Shown here: piece by piece, positions 10,022 to 20,860 of the stretch | Numbering within the stretch: the first letter of the stretch is position 1 | Layout of the letters: every line of letters begins with the position of its first letter | Assembly: GCF_026191375.1 (NCBI RefSeq) | Contig: NZ_JAODTL010000009.1 | Coordinates: 1 to 60,463, forward strand | From: Marinomonas pontica | GTDB taxonomy: Bacteria; Pseudomonadota; Gammaproteobacteria; Pseudomonadales; Marinomonadaceae | Length of the DNA stretch: 60,463 nucleotides | Direction of reading: 5' to 3' | Program-made: the position numbers and the translations under genes | Notes under the pieces: model-generated | Database searches by the model: none | What the model was told of the DNA's origin: nothing | The model's input: only the letters and a program-made list of their open reading frames with translations

Positions 10022-11127
10022 TGCATTCAGCTAAAACAGCGGTGAACTTAGCGCTTACACCGCCGAAGCATGGTGGTGATTTGGCCTATTGGCAGCGTAA
10101 GGTGGGCAATGAAGCATTGAATTGGTTGGATTTGTCGTCTGCTTGCAATCGAGAGCCTTGGCCTGTTCCCAGCATTGCGCCGGAATTGTGGATGAATTTG
10201 CCAGACCAAACGGCGTTGTTGGATGAAGGCGAGCGTTATTTTTCGCGCCGCCCAAGTGCCGTTGGCGCTGGGTCACAGCATATTATCGAGTCCTTGCCGC
10301 CGTTGTTGCGCGAGTACCAAGAGACAGATAATAGCACCGTTTGTGTGCCAAGAATCGGTTATCAGGAACACGCTTTTGCTTGGAAGAAGTGGGGCTATGA
10401 TGTTGTCTATTACGATGATTTGGCCGAGCTTGTCACGTTAGATTGGGCGGTGGCGGTGGTGATACATCCCAATAACCCAACCGGCGAATGGGCTACATCC
10501 GAGATGTTGTCTACACTGATTGCTCATGCGGAAAAAACCGGCGGCTGTTTGGTGGTGGATGAAGCGTTTATCGACCCTTGCCCAGAACGCAGCGTGTTGC
10601 GGTTGTACCAAGATGCGCCCTTGAGCGAAGCGGTATTTGTGTTGCGTTCCGTCGGAAAGTTTTTTGGTTTAGCCGGTGCGCGTGTGGGTTTTGCGTTCTG
10701 TGCGCCACGTTGGCAGCTTGCTTTAAAAAACCTAATGGGGCCGTGGCCGGTGTCGACTGCGAGCTTGCATTTGGTGTGCTTGGCATTGGCCGATGTATCC
10801 TGGCAGGCACAAGCATTACAGGCGTTACAGGTGCGCCAAACGGCGTTTGTTGAACGCATTATGCCCAAGTTCAATACCATTTTTGATTCCCAAGACAGCG
10901 TGTTGAATCCCTTGTTTATTACCTGGTATCTCGACAGTGAGGAATACGCTGCGAAAGTATTTGAAATGCTACACCACGTCGGCATTCACACACGGTTAGG
11001 TGACGGTTGGATTCGCGTTGCTTTACCCGCGTTGGCTGAAATGGACGCCTTAAACAGTGCGTTGATTCGTCTGTTAAAAACAGCAGGAAGCCAAACGCAG
11101 GGCTTTTCAAGAGGGCAGCTAGCATGA
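9991..11127 (+). CDS. cobC: L-threonine-O-3-phosphate decarboxylase CobC (PLP enzyme)
   Basis: This fold-type I aminotransferase-like protein has up to 378 aa. The Lys in LRSVGKFFGLAGARVGFAF should bind pyridoxal phosphate, and VIHPNNPTGEWA and LVVDEAFIDPCPE are typical of the histidinol-phosphate aminotransferase/CobC group. The decarboxylase makes aminopropanol phosphate, the linker that CobD attaches. The true start may be the ATG at 10006 or 10021 rather than 9991, since 9991 lies inside cobD. Its stop overlaps the cobU start (ATGA), so translation is probably coupled. Confidence 0.88.
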   Translation: MGSGDMSAGVMHSAKTAVNLALTPPKHGGDLAYWQRKVGNEALNWLDLSSACNREPWPVPSIAPELWMNLPDQTALLDEGERYFSRRPSAVGAGSQHIIESLPPLLREYQETDNSTVCVPRIGYQEHAFAWKKWGYDVVYYDDLAELVTLDWAVAVVIHPNNPTGEWATSEMLSTLIAHAEKTGGCLVVDEAFIDPCPERSVLRLYQDAPLSEAVFVLRSVGKFFGLAGARVGFAFCAPRWQLALKNLMGPWPVSTASLHLVCLALADVSWQAQALQALQVRQTAFVERIMPKFNTIFDSQDSVLNPLFITWYLDSEEYAAKVFEMLHHVGIHTRLGDGWIRVALPALAEMDALNSALIRLLKTAGSQTQGFSRGQLA

Positions 11128-11636
11128 AGCATCTGGTTTTAGGGGGCGTCCGTAGCGGCAAAAGTGCCTTTGCGGAAGCGCAAATCGCAGACAGTCATAA
11201 ATCGGTGTGCTACGTGGCTACGTCTCAGGTATGGGATGACGAAATGGCCTCGCGAGTACAACTGCATCAAACGCGCCGACCTTCGTCGTGGCGATTGATC
11301 GAGGAGCCCTTGGCGCTCGCTGACGTATTGGATTTGCTGAATGATCCTCAGCAAGCGGTGATTGTTGAATGTTTTAGCTTGTGGATGACGAACCTACTGT
11401 GTCTGGAAGACGAAGAGCGATTAGCGCAAGAAAAGCAGGCTCTGCTTGATGCTGTCGCGAGCTTCCAGGGTGACTTGGTTCTGGTGTCGAGTGAGGTGGG
11501 GTTAGGGATAATGCCGATGAATGCGTTGGCGCGCCGATTCGGCGATGAATTGGGTATGATGAATCAGGCGTTAGCTAAATTGACCGATCGGGTAACTTTT
11601 GTTGCGGCAGGGCTGCCTCTACCGCTAAAATCCTAA
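11124..11636 (+). CDS. cobU: Adenosylcobinamide kinase/guanylyltransferase CobU (CobP)
   Basis: This 170-aa bifunctional enzyme phosphorylates adenosylcobinamide and transfers GMP to it. It has the P-loop [12 protein letters not shown] at the N-terminus, [24 protein letters not shown] (the guanylylated-His region) and [30 protein letters not shown] near the end, all family signatures. The length is normal. It is the last of the cobD-cobC-cobU series. No cobS or cobT is in the window. Confidence 0.93.
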   Translation: MKHLVLGGVRSGKSAFAEAQIADSHKSVCYVATSQVWDDEMASRVQLHQTRRPSSWRLIEEPLALADVLDLLNDPQQAVIVECFSLWMTNLLCLEDEERLAQEKQALLDAVASFQGDLVLVSSEVGLGIMPMNALARRFGDELGMMNQALAKLTDRVTFVAAGLPLPLKS

Positions 11637-11673
11637 TATTGTATTTCTATTCGCGAAAAGCGTAGGAGCGTTG

Positions 11674-12171
11674 ATGACCCCTTATTCAAAAGATTTCCCA
11701 GTTTCTTGGGAAGAGCTGCACCGAAATGCCCGCGCTTTGTCTTGGCGCTTGTTGGAACAAGGCCCTTGGAAAGGCATTATTGCCATTACTCGAGGTGGTT
11801 TGGTGCCCGCCGCTATTTTGTGCCGTGAAATGGACATTCGTTTGATCGATACCATTTGTATCGTCAGTTACAGCGAAGGTGAAAACGGTGAGGGAGCCAT
11901 GAAACAAGGCGACTTAAACGTATTAAAAGGCGTGGAAGGCGACGGTGAAGGCTTTATTTTGGTAGACGACCTAGTGGATACGGGGCGAACAGCGGCTAAA
12001 GTTCGTGAAATGTTGCCCAAAGCTCACTTCGCGACGATTTATGCGAAACCCGCAGGAAAGCCATTGGTGGATACGTTTATAACCGAAGTCAGCCAAGACA
12101 CATGGATTCGTTTTCCTTGGGACATGGAATACACCTTTTCCACGCCATTGGCGGATCGTCAAGGTAAGTAA
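11674..12171 (+). CDS. gpt: Xanthine-guanine phosphoribosyltransferase
   Basis: This purine-salvage enzyme converts xanthine or guanine plus PRPP to XMP or GMP. The PRPP-binding loop [19 protein letters not shown] and the N-terminal [26 protein letters not shown] are classic. The ATG at 11674 is chosen because AGGAG lies 5 bases before it; an in-frame TTG precedes it directly. The length (165 aa) matches the family. A strong stem-loop follows at 12222. Confidence 0.94.
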   Translation: MTPYSKDFPVSWEELHRNARALSWRLLEQGPWKGIIAITRGGLVPAAILCREMDIRLIDTICIVSYSEGENGEGAMKQGDLNVLKGVEGDGEGFILVDDLVDTGRTAAKVREMLPKAHFATIYAKPAGKPLVDTFITEVSQDTWIRFPWDMEYTFSTPLADRQGK

Positions 12172-12221
12172 TCCCCGTTCTCGTCTTTTCTACGCTCAAC
12201 ATTAACACTATGGTTCTAAAC

Positions 12222-12270
12222 AAAAGAAACGAGAGATATTGCAAAATTTCACAAAACTCTCGTTTCTTTT
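12222..12270 (+). terminator. Stem-loop terminator after gpt
   Basis: A perfect 14-bp stem (AAAAGAAACGAGAG and CTCTCGTTTCTTTT) has a 21-base loop and ends in a short T tract. It lies 50 bases after the gpt stop. The A-rich 5' arm makes it partly bidirectional. Confidence 0.75.
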
Positions 12271-12379
12271 ACACCTTTATCAGCTAACGTTATGGCTAGA
12301 CCTTTTTTTAACCTTATGCTTTTACCGATTTGCTCTGAGTTGTGAGCAAAAGACTCAATCATCACAATAGGATTTCAAT

Positions 12380-12787
12380 ATGTGGCAAACGCTAACCCGA
12401 GTTGCATTGGCTGGTTTTTTGTCGTTCGCGACCATACTGCCGGCTTTTGCTGAAGGCACTGTAGCACGCGCGCAATTCACCACCGACGTCATTGACCGTG
12501 AACCCATCGACAACATTGGTAGCATGGTGAAAGTGGAGTACGGGGAAATTCAGCGCGTATATTTCTTCACCGATTTGCGCGATATGTCTGGTAGCCAAGT
12601 GGTTCACCGCTGGAAACTGGATGGCGAAGAACAAGCGGATGTGGATTTTGATATCGGCGGCGACCGATGGCGCGTATGGTCTAGCAAGCGACTTATGCCG
12701 GGCTTTGACGGCAAATGGAGCGTTGACGTGGTGCAAGATGGCAATGTTGTTGCCACTTATTCATTTGATTATGTAGATGAAGGCTAG
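12380..12787 (+). CDS. DUF2914 domain exported protein
   Basis: This 135-aa protein has a signal peptide (WQTLTRVALAGFLSFATILPAFA, cleavage near residue 24). The mature part has the DUF2914 pattern: VYFFTDLRDMSGSQVVHRWKLDG, then WRVWSSKRLMPGFDGKWSVDVV. The function of the family is unknown; the fold is all-beta and periplasmic. It stands between gpt and a DUF1904 gene. Confidence 0.8.
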   Translation: MWQTLTRVALAGFLSFATILPAFAEGTVARAQFTTDVIDREPIDNIGSMVKVEYGEIQRVYFFTDLRDMSGSQVVHRWKLDGEEQADVDFDIGGDRWRVWSSKRLMPGFDGKWSVDVVQDGNVVATYSFDYVDEG

Positions 12788-12840
12788 AAAATCAGGCATG
12801 CTCTCGTGGTTTATTTTTCTGACTTGAGTAAGGACTTTTT

Positions 12841-13173
12841 ATGCCTCATTTACGTGTACGAGGGTTGGCTTTTGACGAACTAGAGTCGATTGCCGATATT
12901 CTCATTGAAAACTTGGCGGAAATTACGGACACGCCAAACTCACATTTCACCTTGGAATTCCAAGCCACCACCTACCTTGCCGTGGGTGGGGCTTCTCCTG
13001 CGTATCCCTTCATTGAAATTTTATGGTTTGACCGAGGCGACGACGTCAAACGCAAAGTCGCGTTATTGATCGAAGAACTGGTTAGACCTTTAGTCGACAG
13101 CGGACAAGACATCACCGTGTTGTTTAGAGACTTGCAAGGCAAGGATTATTACGAGAATGGCGAGCATTTTTAA
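12841..13173 (+). CDS. DUF1904 family protein (tautomerase-like small protein)
   Basis: This 110-aa cytoplasmic protein matches the DUF1904 family in the segments MPHLRVRGL at the start, YPFIEILWFDRGDDVKRKVA in the middle and VLFRDLQGKDYYENGEHF at the end. The family is thought to share the tautomerase/MIF fold, but no activity is established. It lies 53 bases after the DUF2914 gene, possibly co-transcribed. Palindromic repeats begin just after its stop. Confidence 0.8.
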   Translation: MPHLRVRGLAFDELESIADILIENLAEITDTPNSHFTLEFQATTYLAVGGASPAYPFIEILWFDRGDDVKRKVALLIEELVRPLVDSGQDITVLFRDLQGKDYYENGEHF

Positions 13174-13196
13174 TCGAAAGCCTTTAAACCTCATAC

Positions 13197-13557
13197 TTTT
13201 AAGGGAAGGGTAAGACGAGGGCACCGAGTTACAGTTCCCTCCCCTTATCTTCAAGGGGAGGGTTAGTGAGGGGGTGTTGTCTCTTCTTCAAGATACAAGG
13301 GGGAGGGGCTAGGGTACCGAGTTACTGTTCCCTCCCCTTATCTTCAAGGGGAGGGCTAGGGAGGGGTTGTTGTCTCTTCTTCAAGACGCAAGTGGGAGGG
13401 GCTAGGATACCGAGCTACTGTTCCCACCCCTTATCTTCAAGGGGAGGGTTAGGGAGGGTTGTTGTCTCTTCTTCAAGACACAAGGGGGAGGGGCTAGGAT
13501 ACCGAGTTACTGTTCCCTCCCCTTATCTTCAAGGGGAGGGCTAGGGAGGGGTTATTA
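13197..13557. repeat. GC-rich palindromic repeat array 4 (four units), upstream of the DUF559 gene
   Basis: This second form of the repeat has a unit of about 92-95 bp with two hairpins, TCCCCTTATCTTCAAGGGGA and a looser CTTCAAGACACAAGGGGGAG, followed by GGGGCTAGGATACCGAGTTAC. An open frame of 92 codons across it (13266-13544) is only a translation of the repeat and is not a gene. The array ends 23 bases before the DUF559 start. Confidence 0.9.
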
Positions 13558-13580
13558 CTTTACTGTCAAAGGCTTACGGA

Positions 13581-13946
13581 ATGAGCGAACGAATATTTAA
13601 TCTGAAAAAGAACCATTATTTTAGAGTGAACTTACGAGAAGCTATGCCAGAACCCGAACGGCGATTATGGCGCCATATCAGGGGGCGTCAACTTGGAATG
13701 AAATTTCGAAGACAGCATGGAATTGGTCCTTACATAGTAGATTTTTATTGTCCTGAAAAGCGTCTAGTCATTGAGATTGATGGTGATAGTCATTACAACC
13801 CCGACACTCAGATTTACGACCGAAAGCGTGATGATTTTATGAAATCTTTGGGACTTCAAGTAATGCGTTTCACCAATCAAGACATCCTTGAAAATCTAGA
13901 CTCTGTATTAGATAGGGTTCTTCAGAGTACCCAACCAACAAAATAA
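13581..13946 (+). CDS. DUF559 (Vsr-like) endonuclease-domain protein inside the repeat arrays
   Basis: This 121-aa single-domain protein has the PD-(D/E)XK-like core of DUF559: REAMPEPERRLWRHIRGRQLGMKFRRQ, then IVDFYCPEKRLVIEIDGDSH (candidate metal ligands D and the E-x-D pair) and LQVMRFTNQDIL. DUF559 proteins are related to the very-short-patch-repair nuclease Vsr, but their cellular role is not established. The gene is enclosed by palindromic arrays 4 and 5, which start directly at its stop codon. That suggests a tie between nuclease and repeats. The domain call is firm; the role is inference. Confidence 0.88.
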   Translation: MSERIFNLKKNHYFRVNLREAMPEPERRLWRHIRGRQLGMKFRRQHGIGPYIVDFYCPEKRLVIEIDGDSHYNPDTQIYDRKRDDFMKSLGLQVMRFTNQDILENLDSVLDRVLQSTQPTK

Positions 13947-14368
13947 CCCCCTCCCAGCCTCCCCCTTCAAGACACAAGGGGGAGGGGCTAGTACACCGAG
14001 TTACCATTCCCACCTCTTCAAGACACAAGATAAGGGTTAGTACACCGAGTTACTGTTCCCACCCCTTATCTTCAAGGGGAGGGTTAGGGAGGGGTTGTTA
14101 TCTCTTCTTCAAGACACAAGTGGGAGGGGCTAGGATACCGAGTTACAGTTCCCTCCCTTATCTTCAAGGGGAGGGTTAGGGAGGGGTTGTTTCTCTTCTT
14201 CAAGACACAAGGGAGGGGCTAGGATACCGAGTTACTGTTCCCTCCCCTTATCTTCAAGGGGAGGGTTAGGGAGGGGTTGTTGTCTCTTCTTCAAGACACA
14301 AGTGGGAGGGGCTAGGACACCGAGTTACTGTTCCCTCCCCTTATCTTCAAGGGGAGGGCTAGGGAGGG
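13947..14368. repeat. GC-rich palindromic repeat array 5 (about five units), downstream of the DUF559 gene
   Basis: The units have the same two-hairpin form as array 4, with a short partial unit near 13997-14045. The array starts at the DUF559 stop codon and runs almost to the stop codon of the convergent astB gene. Its first 45 bases (CCTCCCAGCCTCCCCCTTCA onward) are a hybrid with the shorter repeat form seen at 3264 and 7201. Confidence 0.9.
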
Positions 14369-14377
14369 GTTGTCGTT

Positions 14378-15724
14378 TTAACGCTGAAATTCGTAGACGT
14401 TGCCTAGGTTCAGTATGTGGGTTAGTTCATCTAATGCGTTGCGGCTTTCGATGAGTAACTGTGGGTCGGCAAGGTCTTTTTCATGCAGTTCGTCGCGGTA
14501 GTGTTTGTCTACCCAGTGGTTTAAACGTTCGAACAGTACGTCATTCATGAGTGTTGATGGGTTGATTGCGTGTTGTTCTGCTTCGGTTAAGGCGACGCGA
14601 AGACGAAGGCAAGCAGGGCCGCCGCCGTTGCTCATGCTTTGTTTTAGGTCGAAGACTTTGACTTCGTTTATCGGTGATTGTCCCGACACTAGGCTGTTCA
14701 AGTACGCCCACACGGCTGGGTTGTTTTCACATTCACCCGGCACAACAAGCACCATGTCGTTATCACCACGGCTGAGCAATTGGCTGTTAAACAGGTAAGA
14801 CTGAATGCAGTCTTGTACGGATACCGCATTGCTTGGCACTTCAATTAGATGGAATTGAGACGCTCTGTCTCCCCATGCGGTCAGCAGATCTTGCTTCATT
14901 TTTGCGGTGTCTAAGAAGGCTTCTTGGTGATAAAAGTGTGCGTTGCGATTCCCTACGGCGATGACGTCGTTATGGAAAACGCCTGCGTCGATCACGTCAG
15001 GATTTTGTTGGGCGTAAACCACTTGGTCTACAGACAAGCCATGACGACGAGCAACCGCTTGCGAGGCTTCTAGTGTGTGACGAGCCGGAAATTTTGCAGG
15101 GCGAGGAGCGTTGCTGTTGAAAGCTTCCATTCCATATACGAAAAATTCGATGCCTTGCTCGCCATATTGGTCGCAGAAGCGGGTATGGTTGGCGGCGCCT
15201 TCATCGCCAAAATGCTCAACGCTAGGGAGCGCAGGGTGATGAGCGAAATGTTTTTCGTCGTTGAAGGTCGCTTGTAAGATCGCCCCTGTGGTTTCGTGTT
15301 CGATGGAGCGATGAAATTTGTTGACCAAGTTGGCGGGTGAAAAATGCACGCGTTGGTCATGCGTATCTCCGCTGGGTGAGACGGTGGCGGCGTTGGCCGT
15401 CCACATGCAAGACGCAGAGCTTACTGCCGCCAATAACTTTGGTGCGTGTTTCGCTGCGCTTGCTAGGATGTCTGCATCGCTGCCTGTAAAGCCCAGTTTT
15501 CGTAATGTCGGGATATGTGGACGTTCATGGGGCGCAAGAACGCCTTGTACGAATCCCATGTCGGCCAAGGCCTTCATTTTTACCAAGCCCTGTTTTGCGG
15601 CGGCTTTTGGGTTGGATGGACGGGCTGAGTTATTCAATGACGCGACGTTACCAAAAGATAGGCCGCTGTAGTTGTGGGTTGGGCCCACTAAGCCATCAAA
15701 ATTGGCTTCTGTCGCTTTGTTCAT
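14378..15724 (-). CDS. astB: N-succinylarginine dihydrolase
   Basis: This 448-aa enzyme is the second step of the arginine succinyltransferase pathway, turning N2-succinylarginine into N2-succinylornithine, CO2 and two NH3. Family landmarks are [21 protein letters not shown] at the N-terminus, [35 protein letters not shown] and the catalytic Cys of [16 protein letters not shown]. The length is normal and the frame intact. It is the last gene of the ast series here. astE and astC are not adjacent. Confidence 0.96.
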   Translation of the reverse strand: MNKATEANFDGLVGPTHNYSGLSFGNVASLNNSARPSNPKAAAKQGLVKMKALADMGFVQGVLAPHERPHIPTLRKLGFTGSDADILASAAKHAPKLLAAVSSASCMWTANAATVSPSGDTHDQRVHFSPANLVNKFHRSIEHETTGAILQATFNDEKHFAHHPALPSVEHFGDEGAANHTRFCDQYGEQGIEFFVYGMEAFNSNAPRPAKFPARHTLEASQAVARRHGLSVDQVVYAQQNPDVIDAGVFHNDVIAVGNRNAHFYHQEAFLDTAKMKQDLLTAWGDRASQFHLIEVPSNAVSVQDCIQSYLFNSQLLSRGDNDMVLVVPGECENNPAVWAYLNSLVSGQSPINEVKVFDLKQSMSNGGGPACLRLRVALTEAEQHAINPSTLMNDVLFERLNHWVDKHYRDELHEKDLADPQLLIESRNALDELTHILNLGNVYEFQR

Positions 15725-15781
15725 GATGTCCTCGATGTCTGTTCAATCATTGTCTGTGGGAATGATGGAGAAGACGCTGCG

Positions 15782-17234
<1,453 letters not shown>

Positions 17235-17283
17235 TGATGTAATGTGCTTGTTTCATGCTGGTTCCTCTTTTGTGACGCCTAAA

Positions 17284-18340
17284 TTAATGTCTTGAGTAAG
17301 GTGACAGTTCGACAATGCGCACCGGTTCTTTATTGGTGATGCAAAGACTGTCGGCTTCTTCTTGAGTTAATGTCATGGCGCTGCCCGGCGGAATAGAACG
17401 CTGGATCAGTATGCAACGGAAGTCAGCCACTTTCGCATTGGATACGAGGTAGTAATTGCCTTCGTTCAGGTTTGCGCTCATGCCTTTTGGCTGGCCAATA
17501 TTGGCTAAGCACAAACGGCTGTCGCGAACTGCGCGAATGTCTTGTACGCGCGCTTCTAGGCTTGGGCCACCGTCAAAAATATCGACGTAGTTTTCGTAGC
17601 GAAAGCCTTCTTGTTCTAAAAGACGGCGCGCTGGCACGGTGTTTTTATGCACTTGCCCCAGTACGTCTCTTGCTTCTTTTGGTAGCAAGTTTACGTACAC
17701 CGGGTTGTTCGGCATGAGTTCCGCAATAAACTGCTTGTTGCCTTGGGAAGTCAGTTCGTCGGCTTCTTTGAAGTCGATAGAGAAAAAAATGGCGACCAAG
17801 ACTTTCCCAAAGTGGCGAAACACCGTCTTCGTTACTGACACCACGCATTTCAGCAAAGACTTTTTCGGTGAAGCGTTCTGGAAATTGTGCCATGAACATA
17901 AAGCGGGCTTTGGACAGCAGCTGACCATTTTTGGAATGACGGTAGTCTTCTTCTAAAAACAGGGTACAAATCTCGCTGAATCCAGTGAAGTCGTTGTTTA
18001 GAATCAGCGTTGGAACCGCATTGTGTACGCCAAGCTCACGGGAAGCGTGAGTAATGGTGCCTAGGTGGTAGCTGTAGAATGGCTCGTCTAAACCAACGGT
18101 GGCCAAGATGCCGCAGGTGCCAACAATGTCACCTGTTGTCGTGTCTTCTAGCACCATCAAATAGTCTTCATTGTGAGGCGCGGTGACATTTTCTTTGTTA
18201 AAAGAACGTACCGCACCATCGATTTTTTTCTGAAGAATGGCCTCGTCAGACACCAAGGAGGTAAAACCAACCCCTGTTTTTTCTGCAAGTCGGTACAGTG
18301 ACTTCAGGTCATTTTGACAAATAGGGCGTATGACCATCAT
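17284..18340 (-). CDS. aruG: Arginine N-succinyltransferase, second subunit (AruG-like), one frameshift
   Basis: This enzyme uses succinyl-CoA to succinylate arginine, the first ast step. It starts VIRPICQNDLKSLYRLAEKTGVGFTSLV, with GNAT-like fold elements YSYHLGTITHASRELGVHN and LFLEEDYRHSKNGQLLSKAR. The frame breaks at a run of seven A (17783-17789) and resumes as SIDFKEADELTSQGNKQFIA. One base too many in the run explains it (GRHFF then SIDF). The repaired length is about 352 aa. The start has AGGAAA just upstream. Two adjacent AstA paralogues match the AruF-AruG heteromer of pseudomonads. Confidence 0.9.
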
Positions 18341-18365
18341 GATGATTTTCCTCTTATTATGTAAT

Positions 18366-19377
18366 TTACAGTGCGACCCATTGGATGCGGTGTCCCGAAG
18401 AGATGCCGAGTCGTTCTTGGGTTGCTTTTTCTATCGCTAGCCCAGCCACTTGAGGCTCGGCATGCGCTGCAGTAACGCGAAAATGTTCTAAATGTCCGGC
18501 GGATATTAGGTGCATTGGCCCTTTGGCTTTGTCGGTTAGGCTAAGGGCTTTGTCCATTTTTTGTTGTGCGATGGTGCGTAGACTTTCGGTTCTGGCTTCG
18601 ATGCTGGGGCCAGCATCAAAAATGTCGACATAACCTCGAAATTCAAACCCTTCATTCAGCAAAATGTCGGCACTTTGGTCAGAATCTTCGTGGATCACGC
18701 CAATCGCATCTTGTGCGGCTTCTGGTAAGGTCGGCACATAATCGGGTAACGCGGCATTAATTCCGCGATGAAGTTTTTGTTGCTGACACCGGAAAGGTAG
18801 TCGGCTTTTTTAAAGTCCATGGAAAAAAGTGCTTGCCCAACGCGTCCCAAAAAGAAGAGTAGCCGTGTTTGTCACTTTCGCCACGCAATTCGGCAAAAAG
18901 TCGTGCGGTGAAGCGCTCTGGGTAACGTGCAATAAACAGCAATCTGGCTCTGGATAGTAACGACATCGCGACGGTATTTTGATGCGCTTTGTCGACAACC
19001 AAGGCAATCAATCGGCTGGTGCCACTGTAGTCGTGGCACAGGAACAAAGCCGGCACACGGTTATGAATTTGCAGCTGGGGCGACGCGTGAACCACTTCGT
19101 CAATGCGGTAACTGTAAAAAGGCGTGTCTACACCGACCATGGCGTCAATGCCACAACAACCAATGATTTGATCGTTGCTGGTATCCACTAAAACAAACAA
19201 GTAGGATTCATCGCCCGGCTGTACGACGTCGGTTTGAAAAGAACGACGAGACGAGGCTATTTTGTCATTTAGGCGTTCTCTATTGGCTGGGAAATTGGTG
19301 ATACCAATGCCAGCTTGCTGGGCAAGTCGTTCCAGCGCAGGAAGATCGGCAAAATCTACTGGGCGTACTAGATACAT
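18366..19377 (-). CDS. aruF: Arginine N-succinyltransferase, first subunit (AruF-like), two frameshifts
   Basis: This paralogue of the next gene starts at ATG 19377 ([19 protein letters not shown]) with AGGAA seven bases before it. The protein has [19 protein letters not shown] and [18 protein letters not shown], then breaks at an A6 run (18823-18828) and again near 18738. One added base at each restores [15 protein letters not shown] and [15 protein letters not shown]. The C-terminal part [20 protein letters not shown] is intact. It is the first gene of the aruF-aruG-astD-astB operon; the usual transaminase gene (astC/aruC) is not next to it. Confidence 0.88.
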
Positions 19378-19533
19378 AGAAGATTCCTGAAAATGAGTCA
19401 TGGACGATAATATGTTGGTTATTATCACCAAGTTGTGTTCGGCTGGTAAGAGTCCAACTTTCGTATTGGCGACGTTTTTTTGTGGATGTTGGCTAAAATT
19501 GGTCGATTTTTAATAAGTATGAGAGGGTTCTGA

Positions 19534-19755
19534 ATGAAAAAGGGTGTGTATCAGCATTATAAAGGGGCGTTGTATTGGGTTGAACGTGTGGCCAAACACA
19601 GCGAAACGGAAGAAGACTTGGTGATTTATCAGGCGTTGTATGGTGACTTTGGTTGGTGGGCCAGACCCTTGTCCATGTTTATTGAGACGGTGGAGATTAA
19701 TGGAGAAAGTATCCCGCGTTTTGATTGGATACGAGCAGAACGTGACGCGGGATAA
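19534..19755 (+). CDS. DUF1653 family small protein
   Basis: This 73-aa protein has the DUF1653 pattern: [15 protein letters not shown] at the start, a central [24 protein letters not shown] and the final RFDWIRAER. The family folds as a small beta structure of unknown function. It is divergent from the ast operon and convergent with a LysR gene. The frame and length are normal. Confidence 0.85.
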   Translation: MKKGVYQHYKGALYWVERVAKHSETEEDLVIYQALYGDFGWWARPLSMFIETVEINGESIPRFDWIRAERDAG

Positions 19756-19794
19756 GTCCGGTATGCTGTTGTCTGGATATCCGTTAGATTTGGA

Positions 19795-20775
19795 CTAAAT
19801 TGGCGGGTGCATCCAAGGTGATTCACGCATAAAGGAAATGATTTGCTCTCTCAGCCAGCGGTGAGCAAGGTCATTATTAAAGCGTTCATGCCAAAAAATA
19901 TGGATGGGATGCCGGCCATTGTATTCATCAAGATCCAACACTTCTTGCGGAATTGGCAATAATTTTACGGGATAAAAATTGGTTTTTTCGCACATGACTT
20001 GCAGAAAAAGGTCACCGATGGATCGCGATGTCACCAATGCCATGCCGCGTTTTACGGCTTGCATGGCGACCATTAGGCTGTCGGTTTCTAGGTCTGGTTG
20101 TATTATGTGACCTCTTTGTTTGAGCTTCTGTTCAGTTTTCGCAAATGAATTGTTGCGATTATTACGCAAATGATGTGTCACCACTTTGTGCGCAAGCAAA
20201 TCTGTCACGGACACTGTATCTTGATGAAAAAGCGGATGGGCTTCACTTAAAATAATGCAGGCTTCCATGTAGCCTATCAGCTTGCTACGAATGTTTCCGG
20301 GGGTGTCATTAATCCGCATAACCCCAAGGTCAACATTGCCAGAAATCAGCTCATCCAATTGCGTGTCACCCCAAGAGCTGATAGACAATCTGAGCTTAGG
20401 CGCTTGGTATTGTAAGGATGCCAATAATGGTTCAATGAAGTTTTCTAAGTCGCCTTCATCTGCACGTAATTTGAAGCGTCTGTCTAGGTTTTTTAGATCC
20501 AATGAGTTCGGGCTCATTAACTCGGACAGTGAGCTTAAGATCGGTTGAATAAGGTCGTGAAGCTCAGACGCTCGTGCGGTTGGACTCAGTCCATACGCTT
20601 GGCGAGTGAAAAGCGAGTCTTTAAATAATTCCCTTAACCTTTGCAGGCTTTTACTTAACGCGGGTTGAGTAACCCCTAATCTTTCTGCGGCGCGCGAAAC
20701 GCTGCCTTCTTCCATAATGGTAACGAAGGCGACGAGTAACTTAATGTCTAATTTTAAGATGTCGTCTAAATGCAT
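19795..20775 (-). CDS. LysR-family transcriptional regulator
   Basis: This 326-aa protein has an N-terminal winged helix-turn-helix (LVAFVTIMEEGSVSRAAERLGVTQPALSKSLQRLRELF, about residues 13-50). A C-terminal substrate-binding domain follows, with GNVDLGVMRINDTPG and ILSEAHPLF. The effector is unknown. It lies directly downstream of the RND pump genes on the same strand, with 86 bases between, so it may regulate the pump; this is inference only. Confidence 0.9.
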   Translation of the reverse strand: MHLDDILKLDIKLLVAFVTIMEEGSVSRAAERLGVTQPALSKSLQRLRELFKDSLFTRQAYGLSPTARASELHDLIQPILSSLSELMSPNSLDLKNLDRRFKLRADEGDLENFIEPLLASLQYQAPKLRLSISSWGDTQLDELISGNVDLGVMRINDTPGNIRSKLIGYMEACIILSEAHPLFHQDTVSVTDLLAHKVVTHHLRNNRNNSFAKTEQKLKQRGHIIQPDLETDSLMVAMQAVKRGMALVTSRSIGDLFLQVMCEKTNFYPVKLLPIPQEVLDLDEYNGRHPIHIFWHERFNNDLAHRWLREQIISFMRESPWMHPPI

Positions 20776-20860
20776 ACATTTTCTCGATAAAACGGCTGCT
20801 CGAAAAGCAAAGCCTTATTGCACTTGGCAATAAGGCTTAGTTTTGAAACAGGCTGAACCG

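Noticed and set aside
13266..13544. Protein-coding gene of 92 codons
   Set aside because: It is a translation of the tandem repeats, with the same peptide recurring three times.
13197..14368. CRISPR array
   Set aside because: Regular repeats are present, but the sequence between palindromes is itself repeated, with no unique spacers, and there are no cas genes.
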